Shown one piece after another: positions 1 to 10,783 of a stretch of DNA of 64,000 nucleotides. The first letter of the stretch is position 1. Each line of letters starts with the position of its first letter. This DNA is from Saitoella complicata NRRL Y-17804. Lineage: Eukaryota > Ascomycota > Saitoellomycetes > Saitoellales > Saitoellaceae. The stretch is taken from contig NW_017566999.1 in assembly GCF_001661265.1 (NCBI RefSeq), forward strand, positions 310,001 to 374,000, written 5' to 3'. The translations under genes were made by a program, and so were the position numbers. The notes under the pieces are model-generated. The model was given only the letters and a program-made list of their open reading frames with translations, had not been told where the DNA came from and did no database searches.

Positions 1-1270
1 ACAAAGACGTACGTCCAGCACGGAAATCGGCAATTTGGTTCTTACGCGCAGTTTGGTCGAGGGAACCGTAGATGTAAGAAACTGCGTATCCGGCAAGGAT
101 AAGGAGGTTGGAGATGTACTCGACGTGGTGCTTAGTCGAGACGAAAATGATCGTGGCGTGAGGCGAGACGGCTGCGTTACCCTCGGGAATGTAGTCACGC
201 TTGCGTTTCTTGCCTACCTCCTCAGCAAGAGGCGCACCAGGTGGGACCTTGATGACTTCCTGCAAGATATAGAGCAAACCACCCTCCTTCTCAGCAGTCT
301 TAACACTGAAAAACGCGGACTCGAGTTCAGTAGAGATCTTGGAGTCGACATCCAAACGAACAAGAACAGGGTCCTGCAAACCAGCCTTCGCAAACTCCAC
401 CAAGCTCTTCGGAAGAGTAGCAGAGAAAAGCAGGGTCTGACGCATAGACGGCAGCGCATGCAAAATCTCAGTCAACTGCGAACTGAAACCCATCTCGAAA
501 AGGCGATCGGCCTCATCAAAGACAACATACTCCACTGAACTCAACTGCAACGCCATCTCGACCTTCAAATGCATGAAACGACCAGGCGTAGCAATGATAA
601 TGTCGGGGTTCGCAGACATCATAGCAAACTGCTCCTCCAAACTATCACCACCAACAACCAACACCGTCTTCAAATCCGTACCCTTTCCAAATTCCTTGAC
701 AACCCTGAGCGTTTGCAACGCCAACTCACGAGACGGTGACATGATGATCGCACGTGCTCCAGTCTGCGCACGATGACTCTTGATCTTCTCCAACATCGGC
801 AGCACGAACGCAGCAGTCTTTCCGGATCCAGTACGTGCCATACCGACAACATCCCGTCCCTCAATCACGAGCGGGATGGTCTTTCTCTGAATGGGCGTAG
901 GTACTTTGAACCCCTTCGCTACGATCGCCTTCAGGATGTTCGCAGACAACCCCATCGACTGGAATCCTCCACTCTTCGCCTTCTTTCCCTTGACTCCGAC
1001 CGTGCTTTTGCGGTTAATCGCAGTCTGATGTGCCGCAATGAATGCCTCATCATCATCCTCATCCTCACCCCCCTCAAAGTCTCCAACCAACTCCAACGCA
1101 TCCGCAGCCGTAGCCTTCTTCTCCACCTTCTTCGCTTTCTTCTCTACCGGCTTCCCAGCCTCGCTAAAATCGAAGTCGAAACCATCGTCACCCCCGCCTC
1201 CCGCAATGGCATCCGCAATATCAAACTCGTACTCGCTTTCCGCGGGTGATGCTTCCCGTGCTCGAACCAT
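1..1270 (-). CDS. DBP10: ATP-dependent RNA helicase Dbp10/DDX54, 5' part
   Basis: DEAD-box RNA helicase expected to act in the nucleolus in 60S ribosome assembly. Reading the minus strand from the ATG at 1270 gives about 423 codons before the window ends, so the 3' part is missing (the yeast protein is near 995 residues). An acidic, lysine-rich N-terminus is followed by a Q-motif near residues 103-128 ([13 protein letters not shown]), motif I ARTGSGKT (145-152), PSRELALQT (178-186), TPGR (228-231), DEAD (252-255) and SAT (283-285), then the start of the helicase C domain ([18 protein letters not shown]). The stretch around the SAT motif and the linker match the Dbp10 branch better than other DEAD-box families as I recall them. 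No intron is visible in this part. The neighbour OCT1 is divergent, almost 1 kb away. Confidence 0.93.
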   Translation of the reverse strand, partial: MVRAREASPAESEYEFDIADAIAGGGGDDGFDFDFSEAGKPVEKKAKKVEKKATAADALELVGDFEGGEDEDDDEAFIAAHQTAINRKSTVGVKGKKAKSGGFQSMGLSANILKAIVAKGFKVPTPIQRKTIPLVIEGRDVVGMARTGSGKTAAFVLPMLEKIKSHRAQTGARAIIMSPSRELALQTLRVVKEFGKGTDLKTVLVVGGDSLEEQFAMMSANPDIIIATPGRFMHLKVEMALQLSSVEYVVFDEADRLFEMGFSSQLTEILHALPSMRQTLLFSATLPKSLVEFAKAGLQDPVLVRLDVDSKISTELESAFFSVKTAEKEGGLLYILQEVIKVPPGAPLAEEVGKKRKRDYIPEGNAAVSPHATIIFVSTKHHVEYISNLLILAGYAVSYIYGSLDQTARKNQIADFRAGRTSL

Positions 1271-2259
1271 TGCAATTGTATCGAATATCGATCAAGCTCC
1301 GATCGGCGGCGAAATTGGGATTTTCTGGAGTGGCTGGTGGGGGGAATCGATAAGCTTCGCACAGCCACACATCCATAAGTTTGATGTCCAAAATGATTCA
1401 AGTTCAGTCTCCAAAATGATTTGAAGTTTAATGTCCAGAATGATTGAATTTCAATGCAAAAGTCATGAGCCATTCCTCAGATCACGTGAAGCTCAAATTC
1501 TTTTCGCGCTCCCACCCTAACTCCACTCAGGACCCCAGCTCTCTTATAAAGCCGCACCCCCCGCGCGTTCTGTTACACCTCATACTTACCTGATTACTCC
1601 GTCTCCAGCTCAAGAATTGGAAATGGACGGTCTCGTCGACCATTGCATTGCACAGCGCTTTGGTTGGGGACTGCGACGCGTCTTCGGGCGTGCTCGGTGA
1701 TTTAGTTTTTGGTGGTCGGCCTTTCGGGGCCTTTACGATCTGTGTCTTCCTCTTGATGAATGCAATGGTATGAAAGTACCAGTGTGTGTGGCAAGATGAT
1801 GAAGCAGAGCAATCTTTTCTCCTGTGCAGTAAACTTATTCGTAGCCTGCGATGTCTGGATAGAAGACTCAATTGCAGTGCGATGACTCGCGTATTCACGG
1901 CTCTTTCGGTCACTGCTGGGTGCTGCCGTAGTAGTAGTAGTAGTTCACAGACCTGTCAGCGAGCATCGATAACGCTTGCTAACCGTAAGAGTGTCCTGCC
2001 CGAAGACGAGTAGAATATGGAGGATGAATCTAGACAGTAACACGTCCCGCAATTATTCATAGTAATAGCAATGAAGTTTGACACAGTCTACACGACTCCC
2101 TCCCTCCCTCTGTCATCTGACCAGGAAGCGGAACATCCGCGGCCGGACCCCGACCTATATGAATTAAATTCGGCACACCGTATACCTACCGCAGGTCTCT
2201 CGAGCAAACGTCCAACCATCGCCATAAGTATCACCCCGAGATCGTGAAGCCCACAGCTG
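1271..2259. other. Divergent intergenic region between DBP10 and OCT1
   Basis: About 1 kb without a convincing gene. It holds a three-copy degenerate 24-bp repeat (1380-1450), a TATA-like TTATAAAG near 1546 and a short GTA microsatellite near 1928-1943. On the minus strand an open frame at about 1590-1760 encodes a basic AT-hook-like string (KAPKGRPPK) and ends at a strong donor-like CAG|GTAAGT. It has no ATG and no recognisable family, so I do not call it a gene. Confidence 0.5.
1380..1450. repeat. Three degenerate tandem copies of a ~24-bp unit
   Basis: Copies at 1380-1402, 1403-1426 and 1427-1450 share the core TCCAAAATGATT or TCCAGAATGATT followed by a T/A-rich GAAGTT-like end. The array lies 110-180 bp upstream of the DBP10 start. 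It may be a local duplication of a protein-binding site, or simple slippage. Confidence 0.7.
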
Positions 2260-4680
2260 ATGCAACTGCGTGCGTCCACGCGCGTCCTTCCTACTCGGTC
2301 CTCAATGCTGGCTTCAATTCGGCAAGCAGCACCACGGACCAGCGCGGGGGCATTGCTGTATCGATCCGTCTCTCAATCTGTGGCTTCCGGGGTTCGACGT
2401 TACGTCTTCAAGGGAGATGGGCGGAAATATGCCAGGTGTTACGCAACCGCCACTTCAAGTCTACCAGCCGAACACATAGCTTTTTCGACGTCTGCTGACA
2501 ATGTGCACGACGATGCCCTCCTGAGAGAGATCTTTGATTCGCCTAAGGCATGGAAGGCTTTTTCCAGGAAGTCTTTCTCTGGCTTCGGGAAGCGCACTGG
2601 CCTTTTTCTCTACAAATATCTCACCGATCCAGAAGCATTCCCAGTATTTGCCGAGCGTACACTGCAGAGAGCCTCCATTTTGTCCGATAAGATCGTGGCT
2701 GCTCGAACACCTGCCGAGTTACGAAGTGTAATCAAGGATTTTGATCGGTTGAGTGACATGATGTGTTGCGTGATTGACCTGAGTGAGTTCATTCGGACAG
2801 CGCATCCTGATCCGCAGTTTGTTGAGGCTGCTGAACAAGCATACGCGATCATGTATAAGTTCATGAATCAGCTCAACACCAATGTTGGTCTATATCAAAC
2901 CCTCCTACGTGTTTTTGCGGACAAGGCGATAAGTGCGGATCTTTCTGAAGAGGAGCGCGCAGTGGGGATGATATTTATTCGGGATTTTGAGAAGGCAGGT
3001 ATCCATCTTTCTCCAAAAACTAGAGGCCGTTTTGTTTCACTTGCATCAGAGATTGATGTTCTGGGACGACGCTTCGTGACGGGTGCAGGTGCAAACGAGA
3101 GTGTGATGAAGTTCGATCCGAAAGAATTATATGGGCTGAATCCTGACTGGGCTCGAGAGTACATGTCACGGGATAAGACATCCATCACAATACCAGCAAG
3201 GAGCACGGTTGCGCAGTTGGCTCTGCAAACTGTACACAGTGGTGATGTGCGCAAAAAGATCTACGAAGCTATGAATGCGGGCACAGCGAAACAGGTGGAT
3301 ACTCTGGAGAGTATGCTGCGATCTCGGGCCGAACTCGCAAGGTTGACCGGTCATGAAGATTACGCAACGATGCAACTGCAGGATAAGATGGCTAGTAGGC
3401 CAGCTTCAGTATTGGAATTCTTGGAATCGTTGGCTGCTTCAAACCTCCCTCTCGCCCAGAAGGAACAGGGCATTTTGGAGAAGCTGAAGCAGGAGCAATT
3501 GCAGTTGCAGGTGCCCTCTGGATTGAAGGCATGGGATCGGGATTATTACGCCGTCAGATATCATCAACAGCAGAGTCGGTCGGCAGCATCATTGTACGGT
3601 TTGAGGGATTATTTCTCTGTTGGAACAGTGATTCAAGGGTTGTCGCGGCTCTTTACTCAGTTGTACGGTATCCGCTTCGTCCCGCGAGAAACTCAGCAAG
3701 GCGAAACTTGGCATGAAGATGTGCGAAGACTGGATGTTGTTTGTGAGAAGGCAGGACATGTTGGTTTGATATATTGTGATTTGTTTGCTAGAAAAGGGAA
3801 AACGAAGAACCCGGCACACTACACTGTCAGATGTTCAAGACGCATTGACGATGATACTCCGGTTGAAGGGGAGATTCCGGAATATACTGGGATGGCTACG
3901 ATGAAAGATCCAGTTACCGGTCAGATATATCAGCTGCCGACAATTGCGCTGCTATGCGCCTTTGAGAGTGATGGGAGACCCGGCCCAACCCTGTTGCATT
4001 TCAATGATGTGAAAACGCTATTCCATGAAATGGGCCATGCGATGCATACAATGCTTGGGCGGACCAGCTTCCAAAGCGTTTGCGGTACACGATGTGCTAC
4101 AGATTTTGTCGAGTTGCCCAGTGTTCTAATGGAGCACTTTGTCAGCGCACCCGAGGTCTTGAAGCTTTGTGCTAGACATTACAAAACGGATGCGCCTGCA
4201 CCGCCCAAACTCATTGAAGCCCAAAACAAGATGGAGAAGCTTTTGGCAGCCAGTGAATCACAGATCCAGATTGTGATGTCACTGTTGGATCAGCACCTCC
4301 ATTCCTCTATCCCACTCCAGAGCGGATTTGACTCAACGGCTGTCTTGCACGGCCTTGAAAAGCAATGGGGACTTTACCCACCTGTTCCCGGTACGAGATG
4401 GCAGACACAAATGTCGCATCTAGCGCATTATGGAGGCACGTATTACTCGTATATCTTTGACCGTGCTATTGCGTCCAAGGTTTGGAAGAACGTTTTTGCC
4501 AGCAACCCAGTGGACAGGAGTGCTGGCGAGAAGTTCCGAGATGAAGTGCTGAAGTGGGGTGGCGGACGTAATCCATGGACATGCATTGAGGGAGTGTTGG
4601 GTGCAGAAGGGGAGGGTCTAGGAAAGGGTGATAGCACGGCAATGGAGAAAGTCGGTAGCTGGGGTATTGAACTCGATTAG
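2260..4680 (+). CDS. OCT1: Mitochondrial intermediate peptidase (M3 metallopeptidase)
   Basis: Matrix metallopeptidase that removes the octapeptide left on some imported proteins after the first processing cut. A single exon encodes 806 residues (the yeast protein is about 772). The first ~50 residues are rich in R, S, A and T with almost no acid, as in a matrix-targeting presequence. The zinc site FHEMGH is at residues 588-593 (H589, E590, H593), with the third ligand probably E618 in DFVELPSVLMEHF, which is the M3 signature. Further family landmarks are DLFARKGK and the late HYGGTYYSYIFDR segment. ATG 2260 is chosen because it supplies the presequence. It converges with the UCH gene 148 bp downstream. 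Confidence 0.95.
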   Translation: MQLRASTRVLPTRSSMLASIRQAAPRTSAGALLYRSVSQSVASGVRRYVFKGDGRKYARCYATATSSLPAEHIAFSTSADNVHDDALLREIFDSPKAWKAFSRKSFSGFGKRTGLFLYKYLTDPEAFPVFAERTLQRASILSDKIVAARTPAELRSVIKDFDRLSDMMCCVIDLSEFIRTAHPDPQFVEAAEQAYAIMYKFMNQLNTNVGLYQTLLRVFADKAISADLSEEERAVGMIFIRDFEKAGIHLSPKTRGRFVSLASEIDVLGRRFVTGAGANESVMKFDPKELYGLNPDWAREYMSRDKTSITIPARSTVAQLALQTVHSGDVRKKIYEAMNAGTAKQVDTLESMLRSRAELARLTGHEDYATMQLQDKMASRPASVLEFLESLAASNLPLAQKEQGILEKLKQEQLQLQVPSGLKAWDRDYYAVRYHQQQSRSAASLYGLRDYFSVGTVIQGLSRLFTQLYGIRFVPRETQQGETWHEDVRRLDVVCEKAGHVGLIYCDLFARKGKTKNPAHYTVRCSRRIDDDTPVEGEIPEYTGMATMKDPVTGQIYQLPTIALLCAFESDGRPGPTLLHFNDVKTLFHEMGHAMHTMLGRTSFQSVCGTRCATDFVELPSVLMEHFVSAPEVLKLCARHYKTDAPAPPKLIEAQNKMEKLLAASESQIQIVMSLLDQHLHSSIPLQSGFDSTAVLHGLEKQWGLYPPVPGTRWQTQMSHLAHYGGTYYSYIFDRAIASKVWKNVFASNPVDRSAGEKFRDEVLKWGGGRNPWTCIEGVLGAEGEGLGKGDSTAMEKVGSWGIELD

Positions 4681-4828
4681 AGGGACGTGACACACTTTAG
4701 ACAGCAGCCACCGTCGAGGTAACGGAAGGAATAAGAGCATGAACAACGATCCGCGAAGTTAGTATGAACAAGTCTATTGATTGGGTATCCTTGGTACACG
4801 TGAATGCAAGTTATGCCAATCGTCTCCC

Positions 4829-5620
4829 TCACAACGGCCCCAACGCCGTCAACGAAAAGTTAAAGTTATCCCCCTCCCCCGTCACAAACTCCTTAATCAA
4901 CTCCAACGCCTTCTCCCCAAGCAAATCCTCTCCCTCAGGTAGCTTCCCATGATCGACATACCCCGCCCTCCTTCCATCCAATTCCAACAACGACCCATTC
5001 GTGCCCTTTGCGAAACACACAAAATGGAGATCCGTATCGTCCGTAGCGTCTGGTGCTGCGGTTTGGCCCTGTGTAGCTGTACTCCTGTGACAATCCTCGA
5101 TCTCGGTGTTAGATTCGAGGGCTTTTGCTTTCTCGGCGATGCTCAGGTTTTTGGTTGATTCCACGAATTTGTGGAGAGGGGAGGTGGGGGTGACGAAGGG
5201 GTAAACGTCACCGTTCGACAGAGCGTGGATGAGCCCCATCGTTCCACAGGCGTTTCCGATGGTTTGTTTGAACCAGAAAACGCCCTCCGGAGGCGGTGTG
5301 TTATACTTCAGCTGTTCATCTCGTCTCTGGCGTTTCTGTTCGTAGGCGGAGGAAATGGGGAAGACGAGGAGGAGCGCATGGCAGGGACGTGGGACAAAGG
5401 CCAGAAGATCCGGATCATCAATTGACTGTGAACGGGCCAATGTCAGCAAGCTGTCACTCGCATAATTGCAACACAAACTTACATAGACGTCATGCCACCC
5501 AAGAGCATCACTCAACCCCAACGCATGGCTCAACTCGGTCAGCAACTCTGGATTCGACTCCAACGGCACCCACGACTTTCCCGACGGCGACTCCTGGTCC
5601 AAATGGCCGTGCTCATCCAT
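4829..5620 (-). CDS. YUH1: Ubiquitin C-terminal hydrolase, UCHL3/Yuh1 type
   Basis: Cysteine protease of peptidase family C12 that releases small adducts from the ubiquitin (and Nedd8) C-terminus. Coding exons are 5483-5620 and 4829-5425, giving 244 residues. The 57-nt intron (5426-5482; GTAAGT...CACAG) is a multiple of three and has no in-frame stop, so an unspliced reading is also open (263 residues). Splicing joins WHDVY to SIDDPDLLAF and restores the alignment to UCHL3. Catalytic residues seen in the spliced numbering are Q100 and C106 (KQTIGNACGT), H180 (DLHFV) and D196 (ELDGRR). The start MDEHGHLDQ lies just before the conserved WVPLESNPE segment. Length and motif spacing match UCHL3 (230 residues). 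Confidence 0.95.
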   Translation of the reverse strand: MDEHGHLDQESPSGKSWVPLESNPELLTELSHALGLSDALGWHDVYVSLCCNYASDSLLTLARSQSIDDPDLLAFVPRPCHALLLVFPISSAYEQKRQRRDEQLKYNTPPPEGVFWFKQTIGNACGTMGLIHALSNGDVYPFVTPTSPLHKFVESTKNLSIAEKAKALESNTEIEDCHRSTATQGQTAAPDATDDTDLHFVCFAKGTNGSLLELDGRRAGYVDHGKLPEGEDLLGEKALELIKEFVTGEGDNFNFSLTALGPL

Positions 5621-5999
5621 TTCGGCTTCTCGTATCCCGGCAGTCTACGGGTCGCATCTGCACATAAGCGCTCGGGTCAGTATATACCGTACCGTACTCC
5701 ACCAGCTGCAGGCAGAAGTAGCGCAGACTCTAAATACACCTCTCCGCTCGGGCCTCGATCAGAAATCACTAACCAAACGAAAATCAATACGACCCTTCTC
5801 GGCATACGACATCTTTATTTATTATTGTACCGGCTTGTCGACCGCAGTCGCCGAATGAATCTCTGAGCTGATTCCAATTGATCGAAGCTCTCGAATACCC
5901 GTTGCTGTTGTTGTTCGCTTCTTACACCACCCACCACCTGCAAATCCCCGGACGGATCAGATCTTGCTATAAACGAACACCTCAACGTGACGGAGCGGC
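5621..5999. other. Divergent promoter region, UCH gene and receptor gene
   Basis: 379 bp between the two start codons. No gene is seen. A TATA-like CTATAAAC at 5967-5974 sits just ahead of the receptor start, which would leave a very short leader if used. Confidence 0.4.
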
Positions 6000-7850
6000 A
6001 TGTTGGAGAACTACACCGGATTTGGTGGTATGAATGGGGCGGGTGTGATACAGTTTACCGCGTACCAAGCGAGAGTTATCCGGAGTGTCGCGGTGTCGTG
6101 TGCGACCGTCAGTGTCGCGACGTCAATATGTGGGATCCTATATTTATTGATTTTCCTACCGAGGATGTCGTTCCGGCATCAGTACGTCCCTCTTCTCTAC
6201 ATGTGATGGTTTATTTGCTGATCCGTGCCCCGCAGGTTGATTTTCCTTCTCTTCGTCTCCGACTTCTGCAAAGCAACTTGGGAGATGATCTTCCCGGCAG
6301 TAGCTCTTTCCCGAGGCATGATCAGCGCCGACTCGTCCTTCTGCCAAGCTGCTGGATTCTTCTCGGAGACATTTATCGAGGCGACTGATTTTGCGGTATT
6401 TGTGATTGCATTACATACCGCGCTGTACGTCTTTCTACCGCATAAACAGACGGGACAGGAAGGAGGACTGTATCCGTACAGAAATTGGGTGTTTACAGTG
6501 TGGGCCTTATTGTCGATTCTGTTGGCGAGTTTGGTGTTTGCTGGTGAGGGATATGTACCATTACCGAACTGGTGCTACATCCCAGTGAAACCCATCGCAT
6601 GGCGAATGGCACTGACATGGGGCCCCCGGTTCTTCATTATTGGATTTGTGCTGGTGTTGTATCTCGCGCTTTACATCTACGTGAAGAGTCGATTCCGGTC
6701 GATTCGGAAGGATATTCATCACCCCTCGTTGTTGAGTGAGGATTTGCCGGAGCCTGCTGGGGCTGCAGTGGGGAGAGAAGGGAGACGACCCAGTCAAGAT
6801 GCCGGTATCGCAATGCTTGATACGCACGGTTTACTCGGTGATGTATCAGAAGAGGCACCACCACAACCACCACAATCAAAATCCGCATCCGCAAGTCAAA
6901 GACGACACAGGAATTTTAGTGCCATCTCCCTCACTAGCCGACGAACAAGCTCGGCACCCCTCGAACACCCCGTCCTCGCACAAGATTCAGCGCACGGGAG
7001 CACACCATCACCCCTCCCGCTCGACATTCCCGCCGCCGAAGAGCTAACCATCGGCCCCTTCCCCGGCCAACGACACCCCGATCCAACCACCACCTCCACC
7101 CAACAAGCCCATCTCAACCAACCCCTAACCCCCATGCAAGAACTCCACAAACGCCACCTCCTCGTCATTCGCCAACTCCGCCTATTATTCATCTACCCAA
7201 TCGTCTACCTCTTCCTCTGGATCATCCCCTTCGTCCTCTACGTGTTCCAACTCTCCTCTGAATCCGTGACGAAACCGATTTTCGTACTGCATACGATCTC
7301 GTCGGGGGTTATTCCACTGCATGGATTCGTGGATGTGATGGTGTTTGTGACGAAGGAGAAACCGTATGTGAGGGTGAGTCAATGGATTCACGACAAACGC
7401 CACGGAGGAGATCCGACGGGTGGGGACAGGAAGGGGAGTACGGCGTCTGTGGGATCGAATGCGAGTTCGTCGGAGGGGAATTATACGGTGCAGGCAAGTC
7501 TGGGACATTCGATGAATGATGCGTATCTGAGACGGATGGATGAGGATCGACAACTCAGGGAAGAGAGGAATGAGAGGGAGGAAAGGAGGGAGAGGGCGAG
7601 GGGGGAGGGTAGTATGAGTGCTGAGGCGGATGCTCGTTGGTGGGATAAATACGATCTTGAGACGGGGTTAAGTGGGGAGGCGCTGACTACAGGGCAGCGA
7701 GGGAGCTCGAGTGCGGTGGCCACGGGAACACGGCGAGGCGAGCAACTGAAGGATGGGGAGATGATTCGGATGCAGACGTTCACGTTGATGGATAGGCTGA
7801 CTGGGCCTGAGAGTCGCGAAAGCGACCGGTCACGGCGGTCAAAACGATGA
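6000..7850 (+). CDS. G-protein-coupled receptor, Git3/Gpr1-like
   Basis: Plasma-membrane receptor of the fungal Git3/Gpr1 (glucose or nutrient sensing, Gpa2-cAMP) class. Exons are 6000-6181 and 6236-7850, 598 residues. The 54-nt intron (GTACGT...CGCAG) splits a codon so that SFRHQ joins LIFLLFVSDF, restoring the helix I-II region. Seven hydrophobic segments are visible: five in residues ~18-225, then a ~160-residue hydrophilic third cytoplasmic loop rich in S, P and Q, then two more beginning at RLLFIYPIVYLFLWIIPFV. The loop ends with HKRHLLVIRQLR before helix VI, as in the Gpr1 C-terminal module. A charged E/R-rich tail of ~150 residues follows. The ligand cannot be told from sequence; a cAMP-receptor-like role is an alternative. 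Convergent with the next gene. Confidence 0.88.
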
Positions 7851-8103
7851 CGATAACGATGCTACATACATTTTCATGGATTTTTAATAGACGTACGCGT
7901 ACGGCCGTACAACTTCACACAAGATCAAGAAATGAAGAGAGGAGAAAAGTCAATTATATCTGTATACGCCGAATAATGGGAAAGTTCTAATCCATAGCCA
8001 GGGTATCTAAAGCACATCAAAACACCATATCCACGCTATGCTCATGATCATCCATGCACAACACAAAATGCACGCAAAAACAAGGGAAATCCCGCACCGC
8101 GAT

Positions 8104-9055
8104 CTACGCTCTCACAATCTCCTTAAACTGAGCCTCGACCTTCTCCACCATCTTCCTCCACTCCTCCGTTTCGCGTCCAGGTAAGAGTCCATGCGCGGGT
8201 CCCACGGCTTTCATGTCTTCGTATCTGAAGGCTTTAAATTCGTCTCTGGCGGCGAGGGCATTGATGGAGTTGCGGCGGGATACGGCGCGGGAGTGGGAGC
8301 GGGAGGCTGGCATGGAGGATGCGGCGGATGATGGAGCTGGTGGTGAGAGTGCGTGAACGTTATCGGAGTGTCCAGGCAGGTGAAGGGGGAAGATCGAGGC
8401 GAGGTGGGAGGATGTCGACTTTGCCCGCTGTGCCGACAACTTTGGTCGGCTTGGAGATCCAGCATTCAACTGCTTGTCGGCTTCTTGATGTCCAATCGGG
8501 AACGATCTCCAGAACGCATGTTTCAACCTCCTCCTCACATCCGAATGTTCCCTCTCCAGCTCCCTCCTCCTCTGCTGCACAACCGCGCATTTCTCCTGTT
8601 GGTCCTTCGAAGAAGCGGAAGCGAGCGCCGTGAGCCGGTCATGTTCGAGAGCGCGTTCGTAGAATTCGTTGGCTTGGGTTAAGGAGCGTTGGAGTGCTAC
8701 GTGTGCTTTTACGAAGGCTTCGTGGAAGGTTTCTGAGGAGGGGTGCTGTGCGTGCCGAGTTAGCCGAGCTGTTCTCCACTTGATGATCTCATTCTCGAGA
8801 TCTCTCGTCTTTCCCGCAAAAAAGAAGAAAGAGGTAGAGATAGAGAGGAGGATGGGTATCACTCACGTTCTTGTCATTTGCTTGTAGTGCGGCCATGGTT
8901 AACGGCGTCTTCGGCTGACCCGCCAGTGCCTCCTCGCCTTCATCCTTAAACGCCGACTCTGCCGCTGCCGCGACCTCTAACCGATCGATCAACGACTCCG
9001 TCGCCCAACTCTCTTCCACTGGTACCCAGCTATTCGCTCTTACGACTTTGACCAT
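8104..9055 (-). CDS. Unknown protein with predicted coiled coil
   Basis: Not recognised. Exons are 8867-9055 and 8104-8808, 297 residues. The 58-nt intron (8809-8866) starts GTGAGT but ends in a weak GGGAAAG acceptor, so the junction NDKN|TRDLENEI is likely rather than certain. An upstream in-frame GTG is not used because MVKVVRANSW at 9055 is the first ATG. The protein has an acidic N-terminus, a helical charged region about residues 60-160 (many E, R, K, Q, including QQRRRELEREHSDVRRRL) likely to form a coiled coil, then an S/P/R-rich disordered stretch and a C-terminal helix (EEWRKMVEKVEAQFKEIV). No catalytic motif is seen. It lies 288 bp upstream of the PP4 stop, on the same strand. Confidence 0.75.
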
Positions 9056-9343
9056 GCTCGTATACTTTGTAGGTGTTCGTGTTGTACTTGTCACTTGTCT
9101 TATTCTTCACGCGGGACTTGAGTCGAAATAAGCGACCTTCCTAACGAAGGCGTAAAGTAACAGTCTATCGTGCAGCGACCGACAGATTACTGTGAGATCC
9201 CGGCGCAAAGATCGACTCCATTGATCCGGTCATGATAACAATTCACCTGGGTATATTTGTGTGTTCTGTGTGATATCCTGTCCCTTCCATACCTTCCCGT
9301 CCATCTCCCGACCCTTAAGCTTTTTCGACACTGTAGGTGTAGA

Positions 9344-10410
9344 TCACAGAAAGTAATCCGCAACAGGCTTCTTACTCGGCATCCCTCCTCTCTCATCATT
9401 CTGCGCCGCCTCAAAGATCTTAAACCGTCCATCCCTCCCATCCTCATTCCCCTCCGCGCCGGCCGCTTCCCACCCCTCCTTCAACTCCAATATCGACGCG
9501 ACGTTCCCGCATCGGTAGCAGTAATTTGGCGCGGACCAGACGGTTACGACTTGTCCTCCGAACATCGATTTGTAGCCTTCCATGACGAGTTGGTGGGCGC
9601 GGGCGATGAAGGTTAGGTTGTTTACGTGATTGAAGGCGCGGGCTACGTCCCCTCCGAAGAGGAATCCAGCGCCTCGGGGCGAGAGACCCCATGCTTCGAT
9701 GTCTGTTCATCGTTAGCCGAATGTATCCACAATTGAGAGCGGTGACACAAACCTTCTGGATCCGACCACAACAAATCACACATCGCCCCCTCATGCGGCA
9801 CCTCCTGCTTCCGATCAATAACCCTAATCTGATCCAAACTCGTCACACTCGGACTCAACCCCCCATGCACACAAAACACCTTCCCATCCACCACAGCCCC
9901 CAAACATAGATAATCAAATACTTCGCAACAATACCGCCATACATTCGCCGACCCATATTTCCGTACGCATTCGTCGTAGAAACCGTAGACTTGGGTAATT
10001 TGTCGGGATTCGTGGTTACCGCGGATGAGGGTTATGCGATCTGGATATCGTACCTTGTACGCCAGTAGCAGCAGAAACGTTTCTACTGAGTAGAACCCCC
10101 GGTCGACAAAGTCCCCCATGAAGATGTAGTTCGTATTCGGTACATCCCCACCAACCCGGAACAACTCCATCAAATCAAAGAATTGACCATGGATGTCACC
10201 GCAGATTGTTACGGGCGAGTCGACGTGTTGGACATTGGCTTCTTCGACGAGGATTTCGCGGGCGCGGTGGCAGAGTTGGCGGACTTCGGGTTCGGTGAGA
10301 GGTTTGCAGGCGCGGAGGTCGCGTATTTGGCTGTGACGGTGTCAGTGGGGTGCGCAGGATGAGGAAGTGGAGGGGAAGGAGGATTACCGATCGAGGTCGC
10401 TGATGCTCAT
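9344..10410 (-). CDS. PPH3: Serine/threonine phosphatase PP4 catalytic subunit
   Basis: PP2A-family phosphatase that, in the PP4 complex, dephosphorylates gamma-H2A and other DNA-damage-response targets. Three exons: 10388-10410, 9753-10330 and 9344-9702, 319 residues (human PPP4C has 307). Introns are 10331-10387 (57 nt) and 9703-9752 (50 nt). The tiny first exon gives MSISDLD, joined to [10 protein letters not shown]. Metal-binding motifs are GDIHG (52-56), GDFVDRG (80-86) and GNHE (112-115). [10 protein letters not shown] and the YCYRCGN segment favour PP4 over PP2A or PP6, and the C-terminus KKPVADYFL matches PP4 exactly, ending in the methylatable leucine. A short extra G/A/E-rich insert precedes FKIFEAAQ near the end. 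Confidence 0.96.
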
Positions 10411-10783
10411 TGTGATGTATCTCCGTCGCCACTATCCCTTTATCAAATGTCTTTGTGAGGTGTCAATCGATAGGTAATCTCAAGCTCAATGTCGCGCAGT
10501 TGAAAGAAACGATACGCGATGCGATTGCGATATCTAATTCGTATATGGGAATGTCTTTAAGCTTTCTCGGTCTCGGTACTTTACGTCGCGGTTTCGCTGG
10601 CGGCAGCGCTGTGGCGGTGAACACGCGTAAATTACATTTCAGGCACAGTCAAGATCCGACAGTTTGAATGGACAGAAGTCGAGGTTCGCGAGGTGTGAGT
10701 GGCTTGGTGCTTGTGAGGAGGGTCTTGCTGGCTGAACCTATTGAAGGAGCCTGGGCAGTGCTGCTGAGATGTTCGCAAAAGGA
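10411..10783. other. Spacer between PPH3 and tRNA-Phe
   Basis: 373 bp; no coding gene is supported. An ACGCGT hexamer lies at 10623-10628, 213 bp upstream of the PPH3 start. Its significance is unknown. Confidence 0.4.

Noticed and set aside
1527-1913. Minus-strand open frame with AT-hook-like KAPKGRPPK and a strong donor-like end
   Set aside because: No ATG, no acceptor-donor model I could support and no family; kept only as a note in the intergenic entry.
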